This document shows positions 7,984 to 15,183 of a stretch of DNA of 19,240 nt, one piece after another. Source of the DNA: Candidatus Faecalibacterium faecipullorum (lineage in GTDB: Bacteria > Bacillota > Clostridia > Oscillospirales > Ruminococcaceae); assembly GCA_019118985.1 (NCBI GenBank), contig DWXX01000189.1, forward strand, positions 1 to 19,240, written 5' to 3'. The notes beneath the pieces are model-generated. The model was not told the origin of the DNA. It made no database searches and saw nothing but the letters and a program-made list of their open reading frames with translations. Position 1 is the first letter of the stretch, and every line of letters begins with the position of its first letter. Both the position numbers and the translations under genes were made by a program.

Positions 7984-8012
7984 TTGTCAAGCGGGAAAAG
8001 GGGGAGTATAAT
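7984..8012 (+). promoter_or_regulatory. Promoter of the echABCDEF operon
   Basis: TTGTCA (7984-7989), a 17-base spacer and a perfect TATAAT (8007-8012) form a near-consensus sigma-A promoter. Transcription should start near 8019, leaving a leader of about 45 bases before echA. Confidence 0.85.
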
Positions 8013-8023
8013 GAAAGCTGTGC

Positions 8024-8043
8024 AAAAATTTCAACAAATTTTT
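8024..8043. repeat. A/T-only inverted repeat in the ech leader
   Basis: AAAAATTTCAACAAATTTTT has perfect 8-base arms around CAAC, in an otherwise GC-rich region. It begins a few bases after the predicted transcription start and ends three bases before the echA ribosome binding site. It could be a protein-binding operator or a weak RNA hairpin next to the ribosome site. It is not a terminator, because the stem is all A-U. Confidence 0.5.
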
Positions 8044-8063
8044 TCCAAAGGGAGCGTGTGTGA

Positions 8064-9959
8064 ATGGGCGCAATACCAATCCTGCTGATCGGATGGCCTG
8101 CTCTGGCGGCGGTCGTCCTGCCCTGTATCCGCGACCGCAAGGCGCGGGGCGCGGCCGTCTATGGGGCGGCCGCCGGGGTGATGGCCCTGGCTGCGGCGCT
8201 GCTGGCCGCCTGGATGGCGGGCGGCGGGGGCCGCATCGAGCTGTATGCCGAGACCGAGCTGGCCGACCACGCCATGCTGGCGGGGGAATTCGTCCTGATG
8301 GGGCTGGTGGTGCTGCTGTCGGTGCGGCACGGCAAGTACCCGGTCATCCTGCTGTCGGCAGGGCAGACGCTGCTGGTGGCCTGGGCTGAGCTGAGCTGCC
8401 CGGTGGCGCCGGCGGCCCATATGCGGCTGGACGGCCTGGCCATGCTGCTGTGCATCATCGCGGCCTTTGTGGGCGGCTTCATCTGCATTTATGCGGTGGG
8501 CTACATGAAGGGCTACCACGAGCACCACACCGAGTACATCGACCGCAGCGGCTTTTTCTTCTCGATGCTGTTTTTGTTTTTGGCGGCGATGTTCGGGCTG
8601 GTGCTCAGCGAGAACCTGGTCTGGATGTACTTTTTCTGGGAGATCACCAGCGTGGTCTCCTTTCTGCTGATCGGCTACACCCGCACCGAAGAGGCGGTGA
8701 ACAACAGCTTCCGCGCCTTGTGGATGAACCTGCTGGGCGGCTGCGGCTTTGCGGTGGCCATCGCCTGGGCGGCGGCCATGGGCGGCTCGGTCCAGCTGAA
8801 TGAGGTGGTGGCCTCGGGCGCGGCCGTGCCGGTGGCGATGCTGGCCTTTGCGGCCATGACCAAATCGGCGCAGATGCCCTTCTCGTCCTGGCTGCTGGGG
8901 GCGATGGTGGCCCCCACCCCCTCCAGCGCGCTGCTGCACAGCGCCACCATGGTCAAGGCGGGGGTCTACCTGCTCATCCGGCTGGCCCCGGCCCTGGCGG
9001 GCACCCTGGGCGGGATGATGGTCTCCTTCATCGGGGGGTTCACCTTCATCGTCTGCAGCATGATGGCCATTGCCCAAAACGACGGCAAGAAGGTGCTGGC
9101 CTTTTCGACCATCTCGAACCTCGGGCTGATCGTGGCCTGCGCCGGCATCGGCGCGGAAGAGACGGTCTGGGCCGCGGTGCTTCTGACCATCTTCCACTCG
9201 GTGGCAAAGTCCCTGCTGTTCCAGGCGGTGGGCTCGATCGAGAACAGCCTCGGCAGCCGCGACATCGAGTCGATGCACGGGCTGCTGCTCCGCCTGCCGA
9301 TGCTGACCTACCTGATGGGCATCGGCATCGCGGGGATGTACCTGGCCCCCTTCGGGATGCTGATCTCCAAGTGGGTGGCGCTGAAGTCCTTTGTGGATTC
9401 CGACAACTACCTGCTGGTGCTGTTTTTGGCCTACGGCAGCGCCACCACCATGCTCTACTGGACCAAGTGGCTCAGCAAGCTGATCTCGCTGCACCACACC
9501 AAAGAGGTGGTGCACGACAAGACCCATACCAACCAGTACCTGTCGATGGTCACCCACGCCGGGGCGATGCTGGCCCTCTGCCTGCTGTTCCCGCTGGTGT
9601 CGGCCTACATCGTCGACCCCATCGTCCGGATGCTGTTCGGCTCGGCCCACGAGGTGCTGTCGATGGACGTGCTGACCACCATGGCCGTCATGCTGGTGTC
9701 CATTCTGTTCGTGCCCACCCTGATGTTCCTTCTGACCCGCAGCGCCCACCGGGACTACGTCCCCATCTACATGGGCGGCGCGAACATGGGGGACAACACC
9801 TACTTCCTCAACAGCTACGGCGAGCCGGAGCACCTGTACCTGAGCAACTGGTATCTGCGGTTTGAGTTCGGCCGGCGGCGGCTGATGCGCCCGTCGGTCA
9901 TCGTCTCGACCGGGGTGATCGTGGTGGTGCTGTGCATGGTGATCGGGGGTGCGGTATGA
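8064..9959 (+). CDS. echA: Ech hydrogenase subunit EchA, NuoL/Mrp-like ion-translocating membrane subunit
   Basis: A 631-residue polytopic protein of the complex I NuoL/M/N and Mrp antiporter family, with hydrophobic segments throughout. Residues expected for ion pumping are present: Glu193 in FWEITSVVSF, Lys267 in MTKSAQMPFSSWL, and His292 and Lys298 in LLHSATMVKAG. Length and gene order match EchA, the large membrane subunit of the six-subunit Ech hydrogenase. In that complex, ferredoxin-dependent H2 formation is coupled to proton or sodium export. ATG 8064 is preceded by AAAGGGAG. It is the first gene of the operon, and echB starts within its stop codon. Taken alone it could be an Mrp or Nuo subunit, but the five genes that follow settle it. 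Confidence 0.95.
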   Translation: MGAIPILLIGWPALAAVVLPCIRDRKARGAAVYGAAAGVMALAAALLAAWMAGGGGRIELYAETELADHAMLAGEFVLMGLVVLLSVRHGKYPVILLSAGQTLLVAWAELSCPVAPAAHMRLDGLAMLLCIIAAFVGGFICIYAVGYMKGYHEHHTEYIDRSGFFFSMLFLFLAAMFGLVLSENLVWMYFFWEITSVVSFLLIGYTRTEEAVNNSFRALWMNLLGGCGFAVAIAWAAAMGGSVQLNEVVASGAAVPVAMLAFAAMTKSAQMPFSSWLLGAMVAPTPSSALLHSATMVKAGVYLLIRLAPALAGTLGGMMVSFIGGFTFIVCSMMAIAQNDGKKVLAFSTISNLGLIVACAGIGAEETVWAAVLLTIFHSVAKSLLFQAVGSIENSLGSRDIESMHGLLLRLPMLTYLMGIGIAGMYLAPFGMLISKWVALKSFVDSDNYLLVLFLAYGSATTMLYWTKWLSKLISLHHTKEVVHDKTHTNQYLSMVTHAGAMLALCLLFPLVSAYIVDPIVRMLFGSAHEVLSMDVLTTMAVMLVSILFVPTLMFLLTRSAHRDYVPIYMGGANMGDNTYFLNSYGEPEHLYLSNWYLRFEFGRRRLMRPSVIVSTGVIVVVLCMVIGGAV

Positions 9960-10819
9960 TGCAGGCTGTAAGCGTCGTTCTCTATCTGCTGCTGGCCCCG
10001 CTGGCCGGCGGGCTGCTGGACGGGGTGGACCGCAAGATCTCCGCCCGGATGCAGGGCCGCCAGGGCCCGCCGCTGCTGCAGCCCTTCTATGACCTGGCCA
10101 AGCTCTTTACCAAACAGATGCTGGCGGTCAACAGCGTGCAGATCTTCCTTTTGCTGAGCTATCTGATCTTCCTGGCGGTGGCGGGGTCGATGCTCTTCGC
10201 CGGGGCGGACATCCTGATGTGCCTGTTCATCCTGTCCACGGCGGATATGTTCCTGGTCATGGCGGCTTCGAGCGATTCGTCGCCCTTTTCGACCCTGGGC
10301 GCCGGGCGGGAGATGATCCAGATCATGGCCTATGAGCCGATGACGCTGCTGCTGGCGGTGGGCTTTTACCTTGCCACCGGCTCGTTCCAGGTGGCGGACA
10401 TCGTCAGCCAGCCCATACCCGCGGTGGTGAGCATGCCCGGCTTCCTGCTGGGGCTGATGTTCGTCATGGCCATCAAGCTGCGCAAGTCGCCCTTCGACCT
10501 GGCCACCAGCCACCACGCCCACCAGGAGATCGTCAAGGGCCTGACCACCGAGATGGCCGGCCCGGCGCTGGCGGTGATGAACATCGCCGAATACTACGAG
10601 ATGACCCTGATGCTGGGGCTGGCGGCGCTGTTCTTCCTGGACAGCGACCCGATGAGCTGGCCGGTGGCCTTGGTCGCCTGCCTGGCGGTCTACTTCCTCG
10701 AGATCCTGTGGGACAACGTCAGCGCCCGGGTCAAGTGGAAGCTGCTGCTGGACGGCTGCTGGGTGGTCACCCTGCTGACCGGCGGGCTGAACGGCCTGAT
10801 CTTAATGCTGATCCGATAA
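9956..10819 (+). CDS. echB: Ech hydrogenase subunit EchB, NuoH-like membrane anchor
   Basis: A 287-residue membrane protein of the NuoH/HycD family, which connects the hydrophilic arm of the complex to the pumping subunit. Signatures seen: ARMQGRQGPPLLQPFYDLAK near residues 30-49, FSTLGAGREM at 111-120, and KSPFDLATSHHAHQEIVKG near 177-195, where acidic residues lie in the quinone-pocket-derived loop. The start could be ATG 9956 or the adjacent ATG 9959, with GGGGGT five or eight bases upstream. ATG 9956 overlaps the echA stop in the common ATGA arrangement. Confidence 0.95.
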   Translation: MMQAVSVVLYLLLAPLAGGLLDGVDRKISARMQGRQGPPLLQPFYDLAKLFTKQMLAVNSVQIFLLLSYLIFLAVAGSMLFAGADILMCLFILSTADMFLVMAASSDSSPFSTLGAGREMIQIMAYEPMTLLLAVGFYLATGSFQVADIVSQPIPAVVSMPGFLLGLMFVMAIKLRKSPFDLATSHHAHQEIVKGLTTEMAGPALAVMNIAEYYEMTLMLGLAALFFLDSDPMSWPVALVACLAVYFLEILWDNVSARVKWKLLLDGCWVVTLLTGGLNGLILMLIR

Positions 10820-10832
10820 GGGGGCGGGAAGT

Positions 10833-11282
10833 ATGGCAAACAAACTGGCAAAGTCGCCCTGGCTGCTGCACTACGACGGCAGCAGCTGCAACGGCTGCGA
10901 CATCGAGGTGCTGGCCTGCACCACGCCGCTCTACGACATCGAGCGGTTCGGCATCATCAACACCGGCGACCCCTTCCAGGCGGACATCCTGCTGATCACC
11001 GGCGGGGTCAACCACCAGAGCGAGAGCGTCATCCGGCAGATCTACACCCAGATGCCCGACCCCAAGGTGGTGGTGGCGGTGGGCATCTGCGCGTGCACCG
11101 GCGGGGTGTTCAAGGACTGCTACAACATCAAGGGCGGGGCGGACACCGTCATCCCGGTGGACGTGTATGTGCCGGGGTGCGCCGCTCGGCCCCAGGCCAT
11201 CATCGACGGGGTGGTCAAGGCGCTGGAGATCCTGCAGAACAAGCGGGAAGCCTACGCCGCCGCCCGCCGCGGCAAAGCATGA
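10833..11282 (+). CDS. echC: Ech hydrogenase small subunit EchC (NuoB-like, [4Fe-4S])
   Basis: A 149-residue protein of the NuoB/PSST family, the small subunit of group 4 [NiFe] hydrogenases. It carries one [4Fe-4S] cluster next to the active site. The ligands are visible as Cys19 and Cys22 (SSCNGCDIE), a cysteine in GICACTGG (86/88) and Cys116 in VPGCAARP. The length is typical for the short, single-cluster small subunit of energy-converting hydrogenases. It starts 13 bases after echB, with a purine-rich GGGGGCGGGAAG site before ATG 10833. Confidence 0.96.
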   Translation: MANKLAKSPWLLHYDGSSCNGCDIEVLACTTPLYDIERFGIINTGDPFQADILLITGGVNHQSESVIRQIYTQMPDPKVVVAVGICACTGGVFKDCYNIKGGADTVIPVDVYVPGCAARPQAIIDGVVKALEILQNKREAYAAARRGKA

Positions 11283-11300
11283 CAAAGGAGGAGCGCGCGA

Positions 11301-11648
11301 ATGGAAGGATGCAATACCATTGAGCCGGTGGACATGGCCGGGTTTGTGCCGGCGGTGCTGCGGTTCAAGATGGACGGCTGGCGTGTGGTGCAGATCTGCG
11401 CCGCCCGCCTGGCCGAGGGGTACGAGCTGAGCTACTCCTTCGGTAAAGAATACGATATGCGCACCCTGCGCCTGACGGTGGGGGAAGAGGAAACGGTGCC
11501 CAGCATCACCCAGATCTACCCCGGGGCCTTTTTGCAGGAGAACGAGGCCGCCGAGCTGTTCGGCGTCAAGATCGAGTGCATGGAGCAGGATTACCACGGC
11601 AAACTCTACCGCATCGGGGTGGAGACGCCGTTCAAGCAGAAGGGGTGA
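11301..11648 (+). CDS. echD: Ech hydrogenase subunit EchD, NuoC-like
   Basis: A 115-residue protein of the NuoC/30-kDa family. The stretch LRLTVGEEETVPSITQIYPGAFLQENEAAELFGVKIE contains the diagnostic pattern in which a short beta region is followed by P-G-A-x-x-x-E-x-E-x-x-x-x-FG. EchD has no cofactor and packs against the large subunit. AAAGGAGGAG gives a strong ribosome binding site before ATG 11301. The gene lies between the small (echC) and large (echE) subunits, as in known ech operons. Confidence 0.93.
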   Translation: MEGCNTIEPVDMAGFVPAVLRFKMDGWRVVQICAARLAEGYELSYSFGKEYDMRTLRLTVGEEETVPSITQIYPGAFLQENEAAELFGVKIECMEQDYHGKLYRIGVETPFKQKG

Positions 11649-11655
11649 ATAGGCT

Positions 11656-12735
11656 ATGGCAAAACAGAGTATCGTGCCCTTCGGCCCGCAGCACCCCGTC
11701 CTGCCCGAGCCGGTCCATCTGGACCTGGTGCTGGAGGACGAGGTGGTGGTCGAGGCGGTGCCCAGCATCGGCTTTGTCCACCGCGGGCTGGAAAAGCTGG
11801 TCGAGACCAAGGACTTCAAGCAGTACGTCTACATCGCCGAGCGGGTCTGCGGCATCTGCAGCTTCGGCCACGGGATGGGCTACTGCCAGTGCCTGGAAAA
11901 GATCATGAACATCGAGCTGCCGCCCCGGGCGGCCTACCTGCGCACCATCTGGATGGAGCTCAGCCGCGTCCACAGCCACCTGCTCTGGCTGGGGCTGCTG
12001 GCCGACGCCATGGGCTTTGAGAGCCTGTTCATGCAGAGCTGGCGGCTGCGGGAGAAGGTGCTCGACCTGTTCGACATGACCACCGGCGGGCGGGTGATCT
12101 TTTCGGTCAACTGCGTGGGCGGCGTTCTGAAGGATATGGACCAGACCATGCTCAAGACCATCGCCGCCGCCACCCGCGAGATGGAAAAGGAGCTGCGCCC
12201 CCTCGCCGAGACCTTCCTGAAGGACTACACCGTGGGCCACCGGCTGCGGGGGCTCGGGGTGCTGGACGCCGAACACGCTAAGCTGATGGGCGCGGTGGGG
12301 CCCATGCTGCGGGCTTCGGGGGTGGCGTTCGACGTGCGCAAGCTGGGTTACGCCGCCTACGGCGAGCTGGACTTCGACCCGGTCACCGCGTCGGACGGCG
12401 ACTCCTTCGCGCGGTGCGAGGTGCGGATCAAGGAGATCTTCCAGTCCCTCGACCTGATCCGCCAGGCGGTGGGGAAGATCCCGGACGGGCCCATCGCGGC
12501 GCCGGTCAAGGGCAACCCCAATGGCGAGCACTTCATGCGGATCGAGCAGCCCCGGGGCGAGGCCATCTACTACGTCAAGGCCAACGGGACGAAATTCATC
12601 GACCGGTTCCGCCTGCGCACCCCCACCACCAGCAACATCCCGCCCATGCTGGAGATGCTCAAGGGCTGCCAGCTGGCCGACGTGGCGCTGCTGATTTTGA
12701 CCATTGACCCATGCATCAGCTGTACCGAGAGGTGA
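11656..12735 (+). CDS. echE: Ech hydrogenase large subunit EchE with [NiFe] active site
   Basis: A 359-residue large subunit of a group 4 [NiFe] hydrogenase (NuoD-related). The four nickel-iron ligands are intact: RVCGICSFGH supplies Cys65 and Cys68, and DPCISCTER supplies Cys353 and Cys356. This separates it from complex I NuoD, which lacks these cysteines. The protein stops three residues after Cys356, without the C-terminal extension that an endopeptidase removes in many [NiFe] hydrogenases. That agrees with other Ech enzymes and with the absence of a HycI-type protease gene here. ATG 11656 lies seven bases after the echD stop; its ribosome binding site is weak, so coupling is likely. Confidence 0.97.
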   Translation: MAKQSIVPFGPQHPVLPEPVHLDLVLEDEVVVEAVPSIGFVHRGLEKLVETKDFKQYVYIAERVCGICSFGHGMGYCQCLEKIMNIELPPRAAYLRTIWMELSRVHSHLLWLGLLADAMGFESLFMQSWRLREKVLDLFDMTTGGRVIFSVNCVGGVLKDMDQTMLKTIAAATREMEKELRPLAETFLKDYTVGHRLRGLGVLDAEHAKLMGAVGPMLRASGVAFDVRKLGYAAYGELDFDPVTASDGDSFARCEVRIKEIFQSLDLIRQAVGKIPDGPIAAPVKGNPNGEHFMRIEQPRGEAIYYVKANGTKFIDRFRLRTPTTSNIPPMLEMLKGCQLADVALLILTIDPCISCTER

Positions 12736-12740
12736 GGAAG

Positions 12741-13160
12741 ATGGACCACAAACACGATCAGACGCCGCCCCCCTGGCGGCTGTTCCCCTTTGCGGGCACG
12801 GCGTTCAAGAACCTGTTCTCCAAGCCCGCCACCACCGGCTACCCCTTTGAGCCGGCGCACTACCCCGACCGGATGCGCGGCCATGTCCGGGTGCGCATCG
12901 AGGACTGCATCGGCTGCGGGCTGTGCGCCCGCAGCTGCCCGCCCGGGGCGCTGCAGGTCGACCGCGCCGCCGGCAGCTGGACCATCCATCGCTTTGACTG
13001 CGTCCAGTGCGGCAACTGCGTCAACGTCTGCCCCAAAAAGTGCCTGGACATGATGCCGGGCTACACCGCCCCCGGCCCCGTGAAGGCCGTCGAGACCTTC
13101 ACCCGGGCCCCCAAGGAGCCGCCCAAAACGCCGCCCAAGCCGGAGGATGCCAAGACCTGA
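12741..13160 (+). CDS. echF: Ech hydrogenase subunit EchF, 2x[4Fe-4S] ferredoxin-like
   Basis: A 139-residue NuoI-like polyferredoxin. Two CxxCxxCxxxC motifs, at 56/59/62/66 (CIGCGLCARSC) and 87/90/93/97 (CVQCGNCVNVC), bind two [4Fe-4S] clusters that accept electrons from soluble ferredoxin and pass them to EchC. The N-terminal WRLFPFAGTAFKNLFSKPATTGYP is typical of NuoI/EchF. The C-terminal 25 residues are a Lys/Pro-rich tail. ATG 12741 has AGGTGAGG just upstream; an in-frame ATG at 12711 would overlap echE by 25 bases and is less likely. It is the last ech gene, and no terminator separates it from the SRP RNA promoter ten bases downstream. Confidence 0.96.
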   Translation: MDHKHDQTPPPWRLFPFAGTAFKNLFSKPATTGYPFEPAHYPDRMRGHVRVRIEDCIGCGLCARSCPPGALQVDRAAGSWTIHRFDCVQCGNCVNVCPKKCLDMMPGYTAPGPVKAVETFTRAPKEPPKTPPKPEDAKT

Positions 13161-13170
13161 CCGCACCCCC

Positions 13171-13199
13171 TTGCGCTTGGGGCGAAAGTATGGTACAAT
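13171..13199 (+). promoter_or_regulatory. Promoter of the SRP RNA gene
   Basis: TTGCGC (13171-13176) and TACAAT (13194-13199) are separated by 17 bases, with TGG directly before the -10 (extended -10). The transcript should start near 13206, where the predicted RNA fold begins. Confidence 0.8.
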
Positions 13200-13205
13200 A
13201 TGAGC

Positions 13206-13395
13206 TGCCCACAGCCAGTTCTGTGGCGCGAACGGTCCGGACAGCGCGCTGCTGCGCGGTTCGGCCTACGGATGCGGGCCCTGTACGACTGGGCCGCTGC
13301 GAACCAGGTCAGGTGGGGAACCAAGCAGCCTTAAACGGCGCGCACGGTGCGTTTCAGCCAGCCTGCATCCGTATGCCGAGCTTCGCAGGGCAAAA
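13206..13395 (+). ncRNA. ffs: Signal recognition particle RNA (long type, with Alu-like domain)
   Basis: The conserved helix 8 core is present: GTCAGG (13308-13313), a GGAA tetraloop (13317-13320) and AAGCAGCC (13323-13330), the Ffh-binding site. Helix 5 is supported by 13263-13278 pairing with 13362-13377 at 15 of 16 positions. The 5' part folds into small hairpins such as CCACAG/CTGTGG (13209-13226), as expected for the Alu-like domain of Firmicute SRP RNA, and TGCCC (13206-13210) can pair with GGGCA near 13392. The predicted length, about 190 bases, is below the roughly 270 of Bacillus subtilis. Ends are estimated from the promoter and fold. The position directly upstream of dnaX matches Bacillus. 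Confidence 0.88.
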
Positions 13396-13399
13396 GGGG

Positions 13400-13429
13400 G
13401 TCGGCCCCCGGGCGCTGCCGGCTTTTTTT
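13400..13429 (+). terminator. Intrinsic terminator of the SRP RNA (and possibly of ech read-through)
   Basis: GTCGGC (13400-13405) pairs with GCCGGC (13417-13422) around a GC-rich loop and is followed by seven Ts (13423-13429). An alternative stem uses GGGGG and CCCCC in the same place. It is the first terminator after echF. The dnaX ribosome binding site begins seven bases after the T tract. Confidence 0.75.
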
Positions 13430-13449
13430 GTATTCGGGAGGTGCAGGCT

Positions 13450-15183
13450 ATGTATCGCGCGCTCTACCGCAAGTGGCGGCCGGCCCGCTTTGAAGACGTG
13501 GTGGGCCAGCAGGCCATCGTCGCGGCGCTGAAAAACCAGGTGGCCGCCGGCCGGGTGGGCCACGCCTACCTCTTTACCGGGGTGCGCGGCACCGGCAAGA
13601 CCACCTGCGCCAAGATCTTCGCCCGGGCGGTCAACTGCCTCCAGCCCCAGAACGGCGACCCCTGCGGGGTCTGCCCGGTCTGCCGCGGCATCGAGGAGGG
13701 CAGCGTGCTGGACGTGGTCGAGATGGACGCCGCCTCCAACAACGGCGTCGACGACATCCGCGATTTGCGGGACGAGACCGCCTACACCCCCAGCGTCTGC
13801 AAGTATAAGGTATACATCATCGACGAGGTGCACATGCTGTCGACGGCGGCCTTCAACGCCCTGCTCAAGACCCTGGAAGAGCCGCCCGCCCATGTCATCT
13901 TCATCCTGGCCACCACCGAGATCCAGAAGGTGCCGGCCACCATCCGCTCCCGCTGCCAGCGGTACGACTTCACCCGCATCCCGCCCGACGCCATCGCCGC
14001 GCGGCTTGCCCGGGTGGCCGAGGCCGAGGGCCTCGCCCTCACCGGCGGGGCGGCCGACCTGATCGCACGGCTGGCCGACGGGGCGCTGCGGGACGCGCTG
14101 TCCATCCTGGACACCTGCGCGGGGGTCACCGCCGACATCGACGAGGCCGCCGTCCGCCGGATGGCCGGCGTCACCGACCGGGGGTATTTGTTCCGCATCT
14201 CGGACGCCCTGGCCGCCGGGGACGCCGCGGCCGCCCTGGCCGAGCTGGCCGCGCTGCGCCAGCAGTCGGTGGACGTCAAGCGGCTGGCCGAAGAGCTGAT
14301 CGCCCATTACCGCAGCCTGATGCTGGCGGCCCTGCCCGGCGGGCAGGAGCTGCTGACCGGCGTGCCCCCCGACGAGGAGGCCCGCTACCTCGAGCAGGGG
14401 CCGGTGCTCGGCCGGCGGGCGGCGGTGGAAGCCATCCGCACCCTGGGCAAGGCCCTCGAGCACATGGCCCGGGGCGCCGACCAGCGCATCGAGCTGGAGC
14501 TGGCCCTGTGCGCCCTGGCCGCGCCGCAGCCCGCCGCAGCGCAGGCCCAGCCCGTATTTGAGCAGGCCCGGCCCGCGCAGCCCGCCCCGGAGCGGGCGCC
14601 GGCCCAGGTGCAGGAACAGCCGCAGCGTGCCCAGCCCGCTGCAGCGCAGGCGCCTGTGTTTGAACAGGCCCCGCCGCCCGACGAAGGATCCCTGCCGCCC
14701 TGGCCCCTTGACCCCGAGCCGGCGCAGCCCGCCCCGGCCCGGCCCGTGCCCATATTTGAACAGCAGGCCCCGCCCGCGGCCGAACCGCCCCAGCCCCCCG
14801 CGCAGGGGGCGGCCCCCTGCGATTACTGGCCGGAGGTGGTGGCCCGCATCCAGGGCTGCGACCCCATGCTGTACGGCTACCTCAAGAATTCCCGCGCCTA
14901 CTTTGACGGCGTGCGGGTGCTGATCGACGGGGGCAAGACCTTCCGCGACTTCATCCGCGCCAACAAGAACAGCCAGCGGCTGATCAAAAAGCTGATCGCC
15001 GAGGTGACCGGCAAGGCGGCGCCCATCGGCCCCTATGAGCCCAAAAGCGCCGCCGCCCCCGCCCACGCCAGCGCCGAGGACGCCCTGCGCCTGCTGGAAG
15101 CCCAGGGGGTGACGGTCACCGTCCAGGACACCCCGCGGGACGCCCCGCACCCCATCACACCCAAGGAGGACACCAAACCATGA
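13450..15183 (+). CDS. dnaX: DNA polymerase III subunits gamma/tau
   Basis: A 577-residue clamp-loader ATPase that builds the sliding-clamp loader of the replisome. Seen: N-terminal YRKWRP, Walker A GVRGTGKT at 44-51, zinc cysteines at 63, 72, 75 and 78 (CGVCPVC), Walker B DEVH at 125-128 and LLKTLEEPP near 139. The ATPase and collar domains end near residue 357. A linker rich in Pro, Ala and Gln follows (about 357-457), then a C-terminal domain from about 458. The linker repeats P[VI]FEQ three times. ATG 13450 has GGGAGG eight bases upstream; the in-frame GTG at 13441 lies at that site and is rejected. No convincing frameshift signal for a separate gamma product was found. It overlaps ybaB by four bases. 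Confidence 0.96.
   Translation: MYRALYRKWRPARFEDVVGQQAIVAALKNQVAAGRVGHAYLFTGVRGTGKTTCAKIFARAVNCLQPQNGDPCGVCPVCRGIEEGSVLDVVEMDAASNNGVDDIRDLRDETAYTPSVCKYKVYIIDEVHMLSTAAFNALLKTLEEPPAHVIFILATTEIQKVPATIRSRCQRYDFTRIPPDAIAARLARVAEAEGLALTGGAADLIARLADGALRDALSILDTCAGVTADIDEAAVRRMAGVTDRGYLFRISDALAAGDAAAALAELAALRQQSVDVKRLAEELIAHYRSLMLAALPGGQELLTGVPPDEEARYLEQGPVLGRRAAVEAIRTLGKALEHMARGADQRIELELALCALAAPQPAAAQAQPVFEQARPAQPAPERAPAQVQEQPQRAQPAAAQAPVFEQAPPPDEGSLPPWPLDPEPAQPAPARPVPIFEQQAPPAAEPPQPPAQGAAPCDYWPEVVARIQGCDPMLYGYLKNSRAYFDGVRVLIDGGKTFRDFIRANKNSQRLIKKLIAEVTGKAAPIGPYEPKSAAAPAHASAEDALRLLEAQGVTVTVQDTPRDAPHPITPKEDTKP

Noticed and set aside
7958..7990. A second minus-strand promoter made of TTGACA (7990-7985) and TATTAT (7963-7958) for the hyp operon.
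   Set aside because: The spacer is 21 bases, well outside the normal range; the TATAAT at 7900-7895 is better placed. TTGACA here is the reverse of the ech -35 box.
1093..7991. CTTGTCAAG occurs at both 1093-1101 and 7983-7991, as if one regulator controlled the SDR and the ech operon.
   Set aside because: The sequence is a self-complementary version of a -35 box (TTGTCA/TTGACA), so recurrence at two promoters is not enough to claim a shared operator.
8031..9833. A minus-strand open frame of about 600 codons across echA.
   Set aside because: The translation is a His/Gln/Arg-rich string with no fold signature, antisense to a clearly conserved membrane protein.
12711..12740. An in-frame ATG at 12711 as the echF start.
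   Set aside because: It would overlap echE by 25 bases, has no ribosome binding site, and adds residues outside the EchF family; ATG 12741 has a purine-rich site.
8064..13160. A respiratory complex I or formate hydrogenlyase instead of Ech.
   Set aside because: There are exactly six genes in the Ech order, no NuoE/F/G or NuoJ/K/N genes, no formate dehydrogenase, and the large subunit keeps all four nickel ligands, which complex I lacks.
14985..14991. CAAAAAG near the 3' end of dnaX as a programmed frameshift site for gamma.
   Set aside because: It is a weak slippery sequence inside the C-terminal domain, with no flanking Shine-Dalgarno-like or stem-loop stimulator, and a shift there would not give a gamma-sized product.
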